A program made the position numbers and the translations under genes. This document shows positions 41,456 through 50,716 of a stretch of DNA of 64,000 nt, piece after piece. This DNA comes from Bacillus_I endophytica_A. Lineage in GTDB: Bacteria > Bacillota > Bacilli > Bacillales > Bacillaceae_H. Position 1 is the stretch's first letter. Each line of letters begins with the position of its first letter. The DNA lies in contig NZ_JALAMS010000054.1 in the NCBI RefSeq assembly GCF_026790145.1, positions 111,601 to 175,600 of the forward strand. The letters are read 5' to 3'. The notes under the pieces were generated by a model. The model had not been told where the DNA came from. It was given only the letters and a program-made list of their open reading frames with translations, and did no database searches.

Positions 41456-43084
41456 ATGAAAGAAATGTTGAAATTGCAGAATGTAAGCTATGAAGTGACG
41501 GAAAATAACCTGTTTGACAAAATCAATGGAACGGTTCATGAAGGGGAAGTAATCGGGATTATTGGTAAAAATGGAGCGGGAAAGTCTACATTACTAAACC
41601 TGATTCATCAGCAGATACAGCCAACAAAGGGGCATATTCAGTGGCTCGAAAAAAATATAAATGTTGTGTTTGTTGAACAGGAAAAGGAAGCATACACTTC
41701 GACCTATGAACTCCCATTACAACGAAAACTTTTAAACGAATGGAGAGTGCCGCTCCATGATTTCTCAAAATTAAGCGGTGGAGAAAAGTTAAAAGCGAGC
41801 CTTGCACATGGGTTCGCAGAAGAGAGCGACCTTTTATTGCTCGATGAACCCACAAACCATCTTGATAAAGAAAGTTTAAATGTTTTACAAAGTAAAATTG
41901 CTGCTTATAAAGGGACAATTCTTCTTGTTTCCCATGATCGTGCTTTTTTAGATGATGTGGTAACTAAAATATGGGCTATTGAAAACGAACAACTTATTGA
42001 GCACCACGGAAATTACTCCAGCTATATGAAAATGCGAAAAGAAAGAAGACGCGCTGAGCAGCGTGAATATGAAAAACAGCAGAAAATGATTGAACGGATT
42101 GAATCTCAAATGGATGAACTTTCTTCATGGTCAAAGAAAGCACATGCTGAGTCCACTAAAAAAGAAGGCTTTAAAGAATATCATCGTGTGAAAGCGAAAA
42201 GAACGGATTCTCAAGTGAAGTCGAAAAGAAAACGACTTGAAAAAGAGTTAGATAAAAAGAAAGTGGAGCGTGTCGAAGATGAATATACGGTTCAGTTTTC
42301 TATTTCTTCTCACCATAAAGTTGGAAAACGCTTTTTAGAAGTTAAAAAGCTAACAAAAGCATTTAACGAAAAGATATTGTTCCAAAATGCGAATTTTACG
42401 ATTCAGCATGGAGAGAAAGTAGCGATTATAGGAGAAAATGGAAGTGGGAAAACAACATTGCTGAAAATCATAATGGGAGAAGAATCAGCAGAAGGAGACA
42501 TATGGATATCGCCATCTGCTCATATCGGCTATTTAACACAAGAAGTATTTGACCTGCCTCTTGCACAAACACCAGAGCAACTTTTTTACCGGGAAACGTT
42601 TGCCGAAAGAGGTGAAGTTCAAAACTTAATGAAACACTTAGGTTTTATGTCTTCACAGTGGAAAGAACCCATTGAAAAGATGAGCATGGGGGAGCGCGTG
42701 AAATGTAAGTTAATGATGTATATATTAGAAGAAAAAGACGTGCTTATTCTCGATGAGCCCACAAACCATCTTGATTTACCATCGCGTGAACAGCTTGAAG
42801 AGACGCTATCTCATTACAACGGTACGCTTCTTATTGTTTCCCACGATCGCTATTTTCTTGGGAAAACAACAGAGACGAACCTCTTATTAACAAAAGGAAA
42901 CATTCAAAAACAATTCCATAAAGTGCCCGAAAAAAGAGACAATAGAGAAGAATTGAAGTTAAAACTTGAAACGGAAAGGCAAGAAGTATTAGGGAGACTT
43001 AGTTTTATAGCTCCAGGACATAAAGAATATGAGGAACTTGACCAAAAATTTAAAGAGTTAACAAAAAGAATTTTAGAGCTTTAA
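41456..43084 (+). CDS. vmlR: VmlR-type ABC-F ribosome protection protein
   Basis: This 542-residue protein has two ABC domains without membrane segments. Walker A motifs are GKNGAGKST (37-45) and GENGSGKTT; signatures are LSGGEKLKA and MSMGERVK; both domains carry DEPTNHLD. The interdomain linker (about 190-285, with SWSKKAHAESTKKEGFKEYHRVKAKRTD) and C-terminal tail resemble Bacillus VmlR along the whole length. VmlR displaces lincosamides, pleuromutilins and streptogramin A from the ribosome. AAAGGGACGG precedes the ATG, and an antibiotic-responsive leader lies upstream. Confidence 0.93.
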   Translation: MKEMLKLQNVSYEVTENNLFDKINGTVHEGEVIGIIGKNGAGKSTLLNLIHQQIQPTKGHIQWLEKNINVVFVEQEKEAYTSTYELPLQRKLLNEWRVPLHDFSKLSGGEKLKASLAHGFAEESDLLLLDEPTNHLDKESLNVLQSKIAAYKGTILLVSHDRAFLDDVVTKIWAIENEQLIEHHGNYSSYMKMRKERRRAEQREYEKQQKMIERIESQMDELSSWSKKAHAESTKKEGFKEYHRVKAKRTDSQVKSKRKRLEKELDKKKVERVEDEYTVQFSISSHHKVGKRFLEVKKLTKAFNEKILFQNANFTIQHGEKVAIIGENGSGKTTLLKIIMGEESAEGDIWISPSAHIGYLTQEVFDLPLAQTPEQLFYRETFAERGEVQNLMKHLGFMSSQWKEPIEKMSMGERVKCKLMMYILEEKDVLILDEPTNHLDLPSREQLEETLSHYNGTLLIVSHDRYFLGKTTETNLLLTKGNIQKQFHKVPEKRDNREELKLKLETERQEVLGRLSFIAPGHKEYEELDQKFKELTKRILEL

Positions 43085-43095
43085 ATCAAAATAGA

Positions 43096-43144
43096 CTATA
43101 GCAAAAAAGTAGAAGAATATTTAGTTCTTCTGCTTTTTTGTTAT
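43096..43144 (+). terminator. Terminator of vmlR
   Basis: GCAAAAAAGTAGAAGAA pairs with TTCTTCTGCTTTTTTG over a 7-nt loop. Confidence 0.8.
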
Positions 43145-43215
43145 AATAGAGAGAATATTCTATACATACATCTTATAATCAACTAAAAACCGATAAAAAA
43201 GGAGGAGACATCACT

Positions 43216-44358
43216 ATGCATTATGACATCATTATTATTGGAGCTGGATCCATGGGAATGGCAGCGGGCTATTACTTAGCAAAAAGCGGAAAAAACACAT
43301 TATTGCTTGATGCATTCGATCCTCCACACACAGAAGGAAGTCATCATGGAGAAACGAGGATTATTCGCTATGCATATGGTGAAGGAGAAAAATACGTACC
43401 CCTATTATTGCAGTCTAAAAAGCTGTGGGCTGAACTTGAAAAAGAATGGGGACAAACTTTATTTACGAAAACAGGTGTTTTAACCCTTGGTCCGAAAGAT
43501 TCGACATTTGTCCAAAACGTCATTTCAAGTGCCAAAACCTACGATTTACCACTAACCGTTATGACAGCTAAAGAAGTGAATGCAAAGTGGAAAGGCATTT
43601 CAGTTAATGAACATTTAACAGGATGCTTCGAGCCAACGTCAGGCGTTCTTCATAGTGAAAGATGTATTGAAGCATATCGTAAGCTTGCAGAGGAGGAAGG
43701 AGCGACTCTTTTATCATATCGCAAAGTGATAAATCTTACAGTAAGTGAGGAACGGGTGACAGTAGAAACGGATAATGAAACGTTTACTTCTGAATCTCTT
43801 ATTGTTTCAGCAGGAGCTTATTCAAATGAGCTGCTTTCTATGCTTCATTTAGACTTACCGCTACAGCCGATTCGCAAAACATTTGCTTGGTTTAATAGTG
43901 ATGAAGAAATATATAACGAAAGAGCGTTCCCAGCCTTTGGTTTTGAGACGGAAGAAGGCATGTATTACGGTTTTCCGAGTATTAACGGGGCGGGGTTAAA
44001 AGTAGGCCGTCATGATACAGGACATCCTGTAGACCCTAATGATCCGTTAAAAGAATTTTCTACATATAAGGAAGATGAGCAAGATTTAACAAACTTTTTA
44101 AAACAGTTTATTGTGCAGGAACCAAGCTTAAAGTATGGCAAAACGTGCATGTATACGATGACCCCTGATGAAGATTTTATTGTAGACTCTCATCCGAACT
44201 ATCCAAATGTTGCAATTGCTGCTGGATTTTCTGGACACGGATTTAAATTTAGCAGTGCCATTGGGAAAGCGCTAAGCGAGCTCGTAACAAAAGGAGAGAC
44301 TGAGCAAGATCTTTCGCTATTTTCACTAGAGCGGTTTGAAAAGAAAAAACTCGTGTGA
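43216..44358 (+). CDS. solA: Monomeric sarcosine/N-methyl amino acid oxidase family (SolA-like)
   Basis: A 380-residue FAD enzyme of the DAO fold. It has dinucleotide motif GAGSMGMAAGYYLA (residues 9-22), GSHHGETRIIRYAYGEG, and the cysteine in GKTCMYTMTPDEDFIVD that covalently holds FAD in monomeric sarcosine oxidases. The C-terminal GFSGHGFKFSSAIG closes the FAD site. It oxidatively demethylates sarcosine or N-methyl amino acids, making H2O2. AGGAGG precedes the ATG. It lies between two antibiotic-resistance genes without evident functional link. Confidence 0.88.
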   Translation: MHYDIIIIGAGSMGMAAGYYLAKSGKNTLLLDAFDPPHTEGSHHGETRIIRYAYGEGEKYVPLLLQSKKLWAELEKEWGQTLFTKTGVLTLGPKDSTFVQNVISSAKTYDLPLTVMTAKEVNAKWKGISVNEHLTGCFEPTSGVLHSERCIEAYRKLAEEEGATLLSYRKVINLTVSEERVTVETDNETFTSESLIVSAGAYSNELLSMLHLDLPLQPIRKTFAWFNSDEEIYNERAFPAFGFETEEGMYYGFPSINGAGLKVGRHDTGHPVDPNDPLKEFSTYKEDEQDLTNFLKQFIVQEPSLKYGKTCMYTMTPDEDFIVDSHPNYPNVAIAAGFSGHGFKFSSAIGKALSELVTKGETEQDLSLFSLERFEKKKLV

Positions 44359-44435
44359 AGCACTGTTTCATACAGGAATTCTTTCCTTTTATGAAGAAGC
44401 ATGTAAGAAGCTATACATAAAAAGGAGGGTTCCTT

Positions 44436-45320
44436 ATGAAGATGAGATATAACGAGTACAACCTTTCACTCGAAAACTCAGGTCCTTATGGAATTACGGT
44501 AGGGACGGATGGAGAGTTGTGGTTTACGCAGCATAAAGCAAACAGTATTGGACGGATTACGCTAGATGGACAGCTTACGTATACAAAAGTTCCGACCGCT
44601 GATGCAGGTGTATTGCTTATTACGTCATCATATAATGATGAACTATGGTTTACAGAAAATAAGGGAAATAAAATTGGGCGCTTAACATCTGAAGGAGAGA
44701 TAAAGGAATATCCTCTTCCACACGAAGACTCAGCTCCATTTGGTATTACAAAAGGACCTGATGGTGATGTATGGTTTACAGAAACAAAAGGGAACCGGAT
44801 TGGGAAAATTGCCTCGTCAGGAGAGATTACTGAATATAGCTTACCTGCTGGGGCTACTTTTCCGTCGTATATTGTATATGGTGCTGATGGGGCACTGTGG
44901 TTTACATTAAATCAGAGTAACCAGATTGGAAGAATTACGGTAGCAGGAAATATAACACTATTTGATTTGCCGACAGAGAACGCCGGTCCTGTTGGTATAA
45001 CAGGGGGGCCTGATAACGCCCTATGGTTTGTTGAAATCAATGCGAATCAAATTGGACGCATCACCCTTGATGGAGAAATTTCAGAATATAAAATTCCTAC
45101 ATCACATGCTCGTCCACACGGCATTGCAAAGGGTCCTGATGATGCCCTATGGTTTACGGAGTGGGGAAGAGACCAAATTGGGCGCATTACAACAGAAGGG
45201 GAGTTTAAAGAATATCAACTTCCAACAAAAAGTGCTGAACCACATGGTATTATCCTAGGGTCTGATGGGGCGCTATGGTTTGCCCAAGAATGTAATAAAA
45301 TAGGTCGATTAAGTTTTTAG
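44436..45320 (+). CDS. vgb: Virginiamycin B lyase (Vgb) family protein
   Basis: This 294-residue seven-bladed propeller has repeats of about 42 residues of form GPDGxLWFTExxxNxIGRI, ending DGALWFAQECNKIGRLSF as in Vgb lyases. Several PHGI-type histidines and glutamates used for catalysis in the family are present near residues 225-285. Vgb linearises type B streptogramins by elimination. AGGAGG lies 7 nt before ATG 44436. Location 1.3 kb from vmlR (type A streptogramin protection) strengthens a resistance role, though chromosomal homologues can have low activity. Confidence 0.87.
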   Translation: MKMRYNEYNLSLENSGPYGITVGTDGELWFTQHKANSIGRITLDGQLTYTKVPTADAGVLLITSSYNDELWFTENKGNKIGRLTSEGEIKEYPLPHEDSAPFGITKGPDGDVWFTETKGNRIGKIASSGEITEYSLPAGATFPSYIVYGADGALWFTLNQSNQIGRITVAGNITLFDLPTENAGPVGITGGPDNALWFVEINANQIGRITLDGEISEYKIPTSHARPHGIAKGPDDALWFTEWGRDQIGRITTEGEFKEYQLPTKSAEPHGIILGSDGALWFAQECNKIGRLSF

Positions 45321-45325
45321 CAAGA

Positions 45326-45359
45326 AAAAGAAGTTCAAAAAATGAACTTCTTTTTTTTG
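45326..45359 (+). terminator. Terminator of vgb
   Basis: AAAAAGAAGTTCA pairs with TGAACTTCTTTTT over a 5-nt loop. Confidence 0.85.
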
Positions 45360-45446
45360 AAAATGGTTTGAACCTCTCCTCACGTCACCTTTTATACTGA
45401 AAACTGTAAGATTTACCTATTGAAAAGGGAGGATGGAGGAGATCGA

Positions 45447-45932
45447 TTGGTTGAAGAAATTTTGTATAGAATTAAAGAAATGCAGTTAATGTATCGTTTT
45501 GGGATGATTTTTTTGATTGGATTTATCCCATTTCTTGAAGCTCATGTAGCAGTTCCTTTAGGAGTTTTATTGGAGTTACCATTCGTTTTAACCGCATTTT
45601 TAGGTATTGGAGGAAATATTATCTCCGTGTTACTTGTTGTCTTGATTGTTACTCTTATTAAGGATAAATTAAATCACCATGACCGTTATCCTTCTATAAA
45701 CAGACGGTTTGCAAAAGCAAGACATTACTTTGATAAGTATGGAGTACCTGGTCTAGCGCTTTTAGGTCCAATTGTTGGAGCTAATCATATTAGTGCACTA
45801 GTATCTGTGGTAGCAGGTGCGAGAAAAGAAAATATAGTGCTGTGGCAAGTCATAAGCATCAGCGTATGGGGGATAGGCAGCGGGCTTTTACTTTTCTATG
45901 GAATAGATGCCTATCAATGGTTAAAAAACTAG
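45447..45932 (+). CDS. Small multidrug export-family membrane protein
   Basis: About 161 residues with four hydrophobic segments. GFIPFLEAHVAVPLGVLLELP and FDKYGVPGLALLGPIVGANHISALVSVVAGARK match the Sm_multidrug_ex (DedA-like) family. The frame opens at TTG 45420, but GGAGGA lies 6-8 nt before TTG 45447 (MVEEILYRIKEM), which is preferred. Its export role is a family label rather than demonstrated. A long terminator follows. Confidence 0.82.
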   Translation: MVEEILYRIKEMQLMYRFGMIFLIGFIPFLEAHVAVPLGVLLELPFVLTAFLGIGGNIISVLLVVLIVTLIKDKLNHHDRYPSINRRFAKARHYFDKYGVPGLALLGPIVGANHISALVSVVAGARKENIVLWQVISISVWGIGSGLLLFYGIDAYQWLKN

Positions 45933-45974
45933 CAAAAAAGCATGGACATAACCACCATGCTTTTTTGCTAGTTA
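45928..45974. terminator. Bidirectional terminator
   Basis: AACTAGCAAAAAAGCATGG pairs with CCATGCTTTTTTGCTAGTT around a 9-nt loop; it ends the 45447 gene and can also serve the convergent permease. Confidence 0.85.
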
Positions 45975-46028
45975 TAAAGAACGGTCTACTTAATAAATAA
46001 TTATATGAAGTAACACTTTCACAATACC

Positions 46029-47369
46029 TTATTGAATTTGATGTAGTTTGAAAAAATACGTTAAAGTAATCAAAAGATAGATAGCAAGGGTGATACTTGT
46101 AATAATAAAAGAAGTTGTAAAAATAACGCCAACTAAGATTAAAAGCAAAGCAATAACCGCAACCCACGTTGTGTAAGGAAACCATTTCACATGATAAGAG
46201 TTAACTTCAAATGAATTCTTACGTGACTTCACATGAGCAAGACCAATGATTAACCAAATAAATAGAACAGTATATCCTAACGAGCCCATTAAGTAATCAA
46301 ACGTTTTACTTCCTGCAACAAGGGAAATGATTACTCCTACATATAAAGAAGAGGTACATGTTAAAATTGCATAAACAGGAACTTTTCTTTTTGATAGTTT
46401 AGCAAATACTTTTGGAAGGCGACCATCAACAGCTTGTGTATATAGAACGCGAGATGAACCGTATAACCCTGAATTCATAGAGGAAATAATAGCAAGTAAA
46501 ATGACCGCATTCATAATATGATCTGCACCAGGAATTCCAATCATTTTAAATACCATTACAAACGGACTTTCTTGAACACCATTTACTTCATTCCAAGGAA
46601 TCAAGCTGACGATAATAAAAAATGGAAAAATGTAAAAGGCAATAATACGTGTTAACGTACTGCGAACCGCTTTTGGAACCACTTTCTCAGGATTTTTAGT
46701 TTCTGCTAACGTAACGCCGATAATCTCTGTTCCTCCGTAAGAATAAATAACAACAAGCATTGCTGTAATTAAGCCAACAGAACCATTCGGGAAAAATCCA
46801 TCATGCTTTGTTAAATTTGAAAATCCAACTGCTTCATGACTGCCAAATGATACGAATAAAAGCAATACACCTGCTAAGATAAACAAGATAATAACGCTAA
46901 TTTTAATCAAAGCTAACCAATACTCTGTTTCTGCAAAAACTTTTACAGAAAGTAGATTTACAACAGTAACTAGTACAGAAACAAGTAATGTCAAAAACCA
47001 AATTGGATACTGTGGAAACCAATATTGTAAGAATATTGCGGAAACTACAGCTTCAGCTGCAATGTTTAGCACCCACATCTTCCAATAAATCCAGTCTAAG
47101 AAATAAGCGGGATATTTGCCTAAATGAGACTGAACAAGATCACGAAATGTTCTTGCTTTATTGTTTTGTACCGCCATTTCAGCGAGACCTTGCATAATGA
47201 ATAATAAAATAATGCCTCCAATAAGATATGCAATAACAACAGAGGGACCTGCCATATCAATGGCTGAACTGCTTCCTTTAAATAAACCTGCCCCGATAGC
47301 TCCTCCTAATGCCATCATCATAATATGACGAGAAGTCATTGTGCGTTGTAAATTCTGGTTGTCTCTCAT
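46029..47369 (-). CDS. APC-family amino acid permease
   Basis: This 446-residue, twelve-segment permease has SRHIMMMALGGAIGAGLFKGSSSAIDMAGP at the N-terminus and SYGGTEIIGVTLAETKNPEKVVPKAV in the middle, as in the AAT subfamily. ATG 47369 is preceded by GGAGG and preferred to 47384. The T-box leader upstream with a CTC specifier suggests response to leucine starvation, hence branched-chain amino acid uptake is plausible. It is a distant paralogue of the permease at the window start. Confidence 0.92.
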   Translation of the reverse strand: MRDNQNLQRTMTSRHIMMMALGGAIGAGLFKGSSSAIDMAGPSVVIAYLIGGIILLFIMQGLAEMAVQNNKARTFRDLVQSHLGKYPAYFLDWIYWKMWVLNIAAEAVVSAIFLQYWFPQYPIWFLTLLVSVLVTVVNLLSVKVFAETEYWLALIKISVIILFILAGVLLLFVSFGSHEAVGFSNLTKHDGFFPNGSVGLITAMLVVIYSYGGTEIIGVTLAETKNPEKVVPKAVRSTLTRIIAFYIFPFFIIVSLIPWNEVNGVQESPFVMVFKMIGIPGADHIMNAVILLAIISSMNSGLYGSSRVLYTQAVDGRLPKVFAKLSKRKVPVYAILTCTSSLYVGVIISLVAGSKTFDYLMGSLGYTVLFIWLIIGLAHVKSRKNSFEVNSYHVKWFPYTTWVAVIALLLILVGVIFTTSFIITSITLAIYLLITLTYFFKLHQIQ

Positions 47370-47448
47370 AACACTTACCTCCACTTTTCCATAATCAAGC
47401 TTTCTAATATCTCAATATTTTATTCCGGCCGGATAACGTTTTAAAAAA

Positions 47449-47758
47449 CAAAAAAGCTTATCGTCTCTTTTCTCATTTTGAATGAAAAAAGAGACGATAA
47501 GCTTCTTAGGCAAACCGCGGTACCACTCTTGTTGATTCTTTTCGAATCCTGCTCGTATACCTTATAACGTAGGTTATTCGTCAAAATATAGGGGATTTTC
47601 ACTCCGTTCTATCTTGCTGCTCCTGGGCGAGTTCAAAGCGTTTATAGACTGCGTTGCACCAACCCGCAGCTCTCTGAATCTATGAAAAACTTTTACTACT
47701 CCCATTCATTGCGTTTATACATGTAGTTGTGTTTGTTAGGTCTTTCGAATTAATAATC
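47449..47758 (-). promoter_or_regulatory. T-box riboswitch leader of the second permease
   Basis: On the minus strand AGAGTGGTACCGCG lies at 47529-47516, followed by a long terminator hairpin (AAGCTTATCGTCTCTTTT and complement, 47503-47455). Stem I includes AGAGAGCTGCGGG and GGTGCAACGCAG. The specifier-loop stretch reads GAACTCGCC, placing CTC (Leu) at 47631-47629, followed by a purine. Confidence 0.9.
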
Positions 47759-47787
47759 ACTATAAAGGACGAATTATTTTTTGTCAA
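47759..47787 (-). promoter_or_regulatory. Sigma-A promoter of the second T-box leader
   Basis: On the minus strand TTGACA (47787-47782) and TATAGT (47764-47759) are separated by 17 bp. Confidence 0.78.
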
Positions 47788-47950
47788 CAATCAATTTTCA
47801 ATAAATTCTCTTAAAAGGGTATGTTTAAGATGTTCCACGTGGTTTTAAATTTTATTTTTTTCAATTGTTAAAATGTGCGTTAAAAGGGAAAAGAGTAGAA
47901 CAGTAGAAATAAAAAGGAAACACTTTGTTTACATAACAGGAGGAATATAA

Positions 47951-49114
47951 ATGGAATCATACAGCTATTTTTGTTCGACGCGAATTGAAATGGGAAATGG
48001 AATTTCACGAAAACTACCACAGTTGTTGGTATCTCTAGAGATTGGTTCTTCAATCTTGCTTGTAAGCGATCCTGGAGTTATTCAAGCAGGACTTGTAACG
48101 CCGATTCAACACGATTTAGAAGCTTATGGCTATCGTGTTTCAGTCTTTGATTCTGTCGCACAAAACCCTCGTTTTGCTCATTGTGTAGAAGGAGCGAGGC
48201 AATTTCAAGATTTCACAGCTGATGCCGTTATCGCTGTTGGAGGAGGAAGTGCAATGGATACGGCAAAAGCCATTGCACTGTGCGGAAAAAATGGAGGAAC
48301 GCCAACGGATTATGCTGATGGAAAGCGAAGCTACGAAAATATAGCGCCGCTTATTTGTGTTCCCACAACAGCTGGAACAGGATCAGAAGTAACACGGTCG
48401 TCTGTTATTACAGAAGCAATAACACATCGTAAAATAACGTTAAAACATGAGATGTTGCGTCCTGTTTTAGCTGTGCTTGATCCAGAATTAACGTTTACGG
48501 TTCCTTCTTCAGTAACGGCTGCAACAGGAGTTGATGCTCTTGTTCATGCCATTGAAGGATACACATGTAAAAAAACAAACCCTATTTCACAAGCGCTAGG
48601 CGCGAGTGCAATGAAAAAAATTGTTTCTTCCTTGCCGCTTGCATATGAAGATGGAAGAAATAAAGAAGCTCGATTTCACATGTTAGAAGGCAGTTTACTT
48701 GCAGGTCTTTGTTTTGGTTCTTCTGATGTAGGAGCTGTGCACTGCTTGGCAGAAGCGCTTGGTGGTCTTTATGATACCCCACATGGAATAGCAAATGCGG
48801 TTTTTCTTCCTTACGTCTTAAAATTTAACGCTGAAGAAAATAAAAAAATGCATGCTGATATTGCACGCTATATGCTTTTTGCTGAAGATAATGATAAGGA
48901 TGAAGTTGCAGCCGAAAAGTTGATAGAGGGAATTGAACATTTTACAAGAAAGCTAGATATTCCAAAGCTAAAAGACTTACCCCATGTACAAGAAAAAGAT
49001 TTTACTCACCTTGTGAAACTCGCTGTACAAAACGGTTCAACGAGTAGCAATGTTCGAAAAATAACGGCCCAAGATTATCAAAAAATACTAGAAAGAGCGT
49101 ATAATCAAATTTAA
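47951..49114 (+). CDS. Iron-containing alcohol dehydrogenase
   Basis: This 387-residue group III dehydrogenase has NAD loop AVGGGSAMDTAKAIA (about 96-110), TTAGTGSEVTRSSVIT, and metal-binding histidines in VHCLAEALGGLYDTPHGIANAV. AGGAGG precedes the ATG. It is a single-gene transcript with its own terminator. The substrate is unknown; it differs clearly from the Fe-ADH at 25145. Confidence 0.92.
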   Translation: MESYSYFCSTRIEMGNGISRKLPQLLVSLEIGSSILLVSDPGVIQAGLVTPIQHDLEAYGYRVSVFDSVAQNPRFAHCVEGARQFQDFTADAVIAVGGGSAMDTAKAIALCGKNGGTPTDYADGKRSYENIAPLICVPTTAGTGSEVTRSSVITEAITHRKITLKHEMLRPVLAVLDPELTFTVPSSVTAATGVDALVHAIEGYTCKKTNPISQALGASAMKKIVSSLPLAYEDGRNKEARFHMLEGSLLAGLCFGSSDVGAVHCLAEALGGLYDTPHGIANAVFLPYVLKFNAEENKKMHADIARYMLFAEDNDKDEVAAEKLIEGIEHFTRKLDIPKLKDLPHVQEKDFTHLVKLAVQNGSTSSNVRKITAQDYQKILERAYNQI

Positions 49115-49149
49115 AAAAGGGAGTCGTTTTTCAAAGCGACTCTTTTTTT
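49113..49149 (+). terminator. Terminator of the Fe-ADH gene
   Basis: AAAAGGGAGTCG pairs with CGACTCTTTTT around an 8-nt loop, followed by T7. Confidence 0.8.
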
Positions 49150-49209
49150 ACTGAACCTATTTTGAGAAGAGAAGGCAAAAGAGCATTTTATTTTTTTAAA
49201 TGATGAATA

Positions 49210-49259
49210 TTTACATTTCTCACAACCTCTCCTATAATAGGTTCATGGAAACGTTTACA
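49210..49259 (+). promoter_or_regulatory. Promoter and cre box of the frl region
   Basis: TTTACA (49210-49215) and TATAAT (49233-49238) are 17 bp apart. TGGAAACGTTTACA (49246-49259) immediately downstream fits the CcpA cre consensus, placing repression by preferred carbon sources at the transcript start. The remaining leader to 49470 (about 210 nt) shows no further recognised element. Confidence 0.7.
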
Positions 49260-49470
49260 AACTGAGATTAAGGAGGTTTTGTCTTAAATTTAAAAAACAT
49301 ATAACACAGTTTGGATATTTTTTGTTATGATACTTTACACAGTTATTTCTCCTTAAACGATATTTCATTAAGATAGTGAGTAAGTTAGAGAACCTATTTT
49401 TAAGGAAAGTAACGAAAAAGTAGGAATGTTTTAAAAGATATCTGAATATTCAGAAGGGTAGTGATTTGAT

Positions 49471-50574
49471 ATGGCTGTTTTAGATTTGGAGAAGGTTCAA
49501 AAGGTGTATGACAAAAAGAATATTGCCGTACAGGACTTTAATCTTCATATTCAAGACAAAGAGTTTATTGTTTTTGTTGGACCATCAGGATGCGGCAAAT
49601 CAACAACTCTTAGAATGATTGCAGGGCTAGAAGAAATTTCAAACGGAGATTTCTACATTAATGGAGAACGAATGAACGATGTTGCTTCAAAAGACAGGGA
49701 CATTGCCATGGTTTTTCAAAATTATGCTCTTTATCCACATATGACAGTTTATGATAACATGGCTTTTGGATTGAAATTGAAAAAGGTAAAGAAAGAAGAA
49801 ATTAAACGACGTGTAAATGAAGCCGCTAAAATTTTAGGATTAGAAACCTATTTAAATCGAAAACCAAAAGCGCTTTCTGGTGGACAACGTCAGCGTGTTG
49901 CTTTAGGACGAGCTATTGTACGAGACGCAAAGGTTTTTCTGATGGATGAGCCGCTTTCTAATTTAGATGCAAAACTAAGAGTGCAAATGCGTGCTGAAAT
50001 TATTAAGCTTCACCAAAGATTGCAAACAACAACAATCTACGTTACACATGACCAAGTTGAAGCAATGACAATGGCTACTCGCTTAGTTGTCATGAAAGAT
50101 GGAGTAATTCAACAAATAGGAACTCCGCAAGAAATCTATCATCATCCTAAAAACGTATTTGTTGGAAGCTTTATTGGTTCTCCTGCTATGAATTTTTTCA
50201 AGGGGATGATTGAAGACAGTTATTTTATTGTCGGAAAAACGAAAATGAGAATTCCACAAAGCAAGTTAGAAATGTTAAAAGCTCGAAAGTATGATAAAAA
50301 AGAAGTCATTATAGGTATCCGCCCAGAGCATATTGTTTATAGCGATGTTCAGCTTGAAAATACAGCCAAAGTAGCGGCAAAGCTAGAAGTCGTAGAGATG
50401 CTTGGAGCAGAGTCTATTTTATATACACATATAGAAGATCAATCTTTTGTAGCTCGCGTAAATTCTCCAAAAGAATTCACTATAGGGGAGACAATTCATT
50501 TTCATTTTCAGTTAGGAAAAGCTAGCTTCTTTGATGTTGATACAGAAGAGTGTATTAGCGACCATAAATATTAG
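49471..50574 (+). CDS. MsmX/YurJ-type sugar ABC transporter ATPase
   Basis: This 367-residue ATPase has Walker A GPSGCGKST, signature LSGGQRQR, Walker B VFLMDEPLSNLD and a C-terminal MalK-type TOBE domain (GIRPEHIVYSDV). It energises sugar importers made of a binding protein and two permeases. It precedes the frl transport genes, which lack another ATPase, so it is their likely motor. As with MsmX, it may also serve other importers. A regulatory site separates it from frlB. Confidence 0.92.
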   Translation: MAVLDLEKVQKVYDKKNIAVQDFNLHIQDKEFIVFVGPSGCGKSTTLRMIAGLEEISNGDFYINGERMNDVASKDRDIAMVFQNYALYPHMTVYDNMAFGLKLKKVKKEEIKRRVNEAAKILGLETYLNRKPKALSGGQRQRVALGRAIVRDAKVFLMDEPLSNLDAKLRVQMRAEIIKLHQRLQTTTIYVTHDQVEAMTMATRLVVMKDGVIQQIGTPQEIYHHPKNVFVGSFIGSPAMNFFKGMIEDSYFIVGKTKMRIPQSKLEMLKARKYDKKEVIIGIRPEHIVYSDVQLENTAKVAAKLEVVEMLGAESILYTHIEDQSFVARVNSPKEFTIGETIHFHFQLGKASFFDVDTEECISDHKY

Positions 50575-50661
50575 TATCAAATAGAAAAAGGAGATTTAAA
50601 GATATTTTTAAATTTTCTGATAAATATATTGACGACTGAGTCTTTAAAGCTTAATATAACA

Positions 50662-50689
50662 ATATATAACAATATATAATGTTATATAT
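50662..50689 (+). promoter_or_regulatory. FrlR-like operator before frlB
   Basis: ATATATAAC (50662-50670) and GTTATATAT (50681-50689) form a perfect inverted repeat with core ATAAC-N10-GTTAT. The same core occurs before frlR at 56585-56604. Confidence 0.65.
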
Positions 50690-50716
50690 CTTAATAAAAA
50701 TTAGAGGAGTGAAAGT

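Noticed and set aside
47833..47844. CCACGTGG palindrome upstream of the Fe-ADH gene
   Set aside because: A single 8-bp palindrome with no second copy or recognised regulator; too weak to call.
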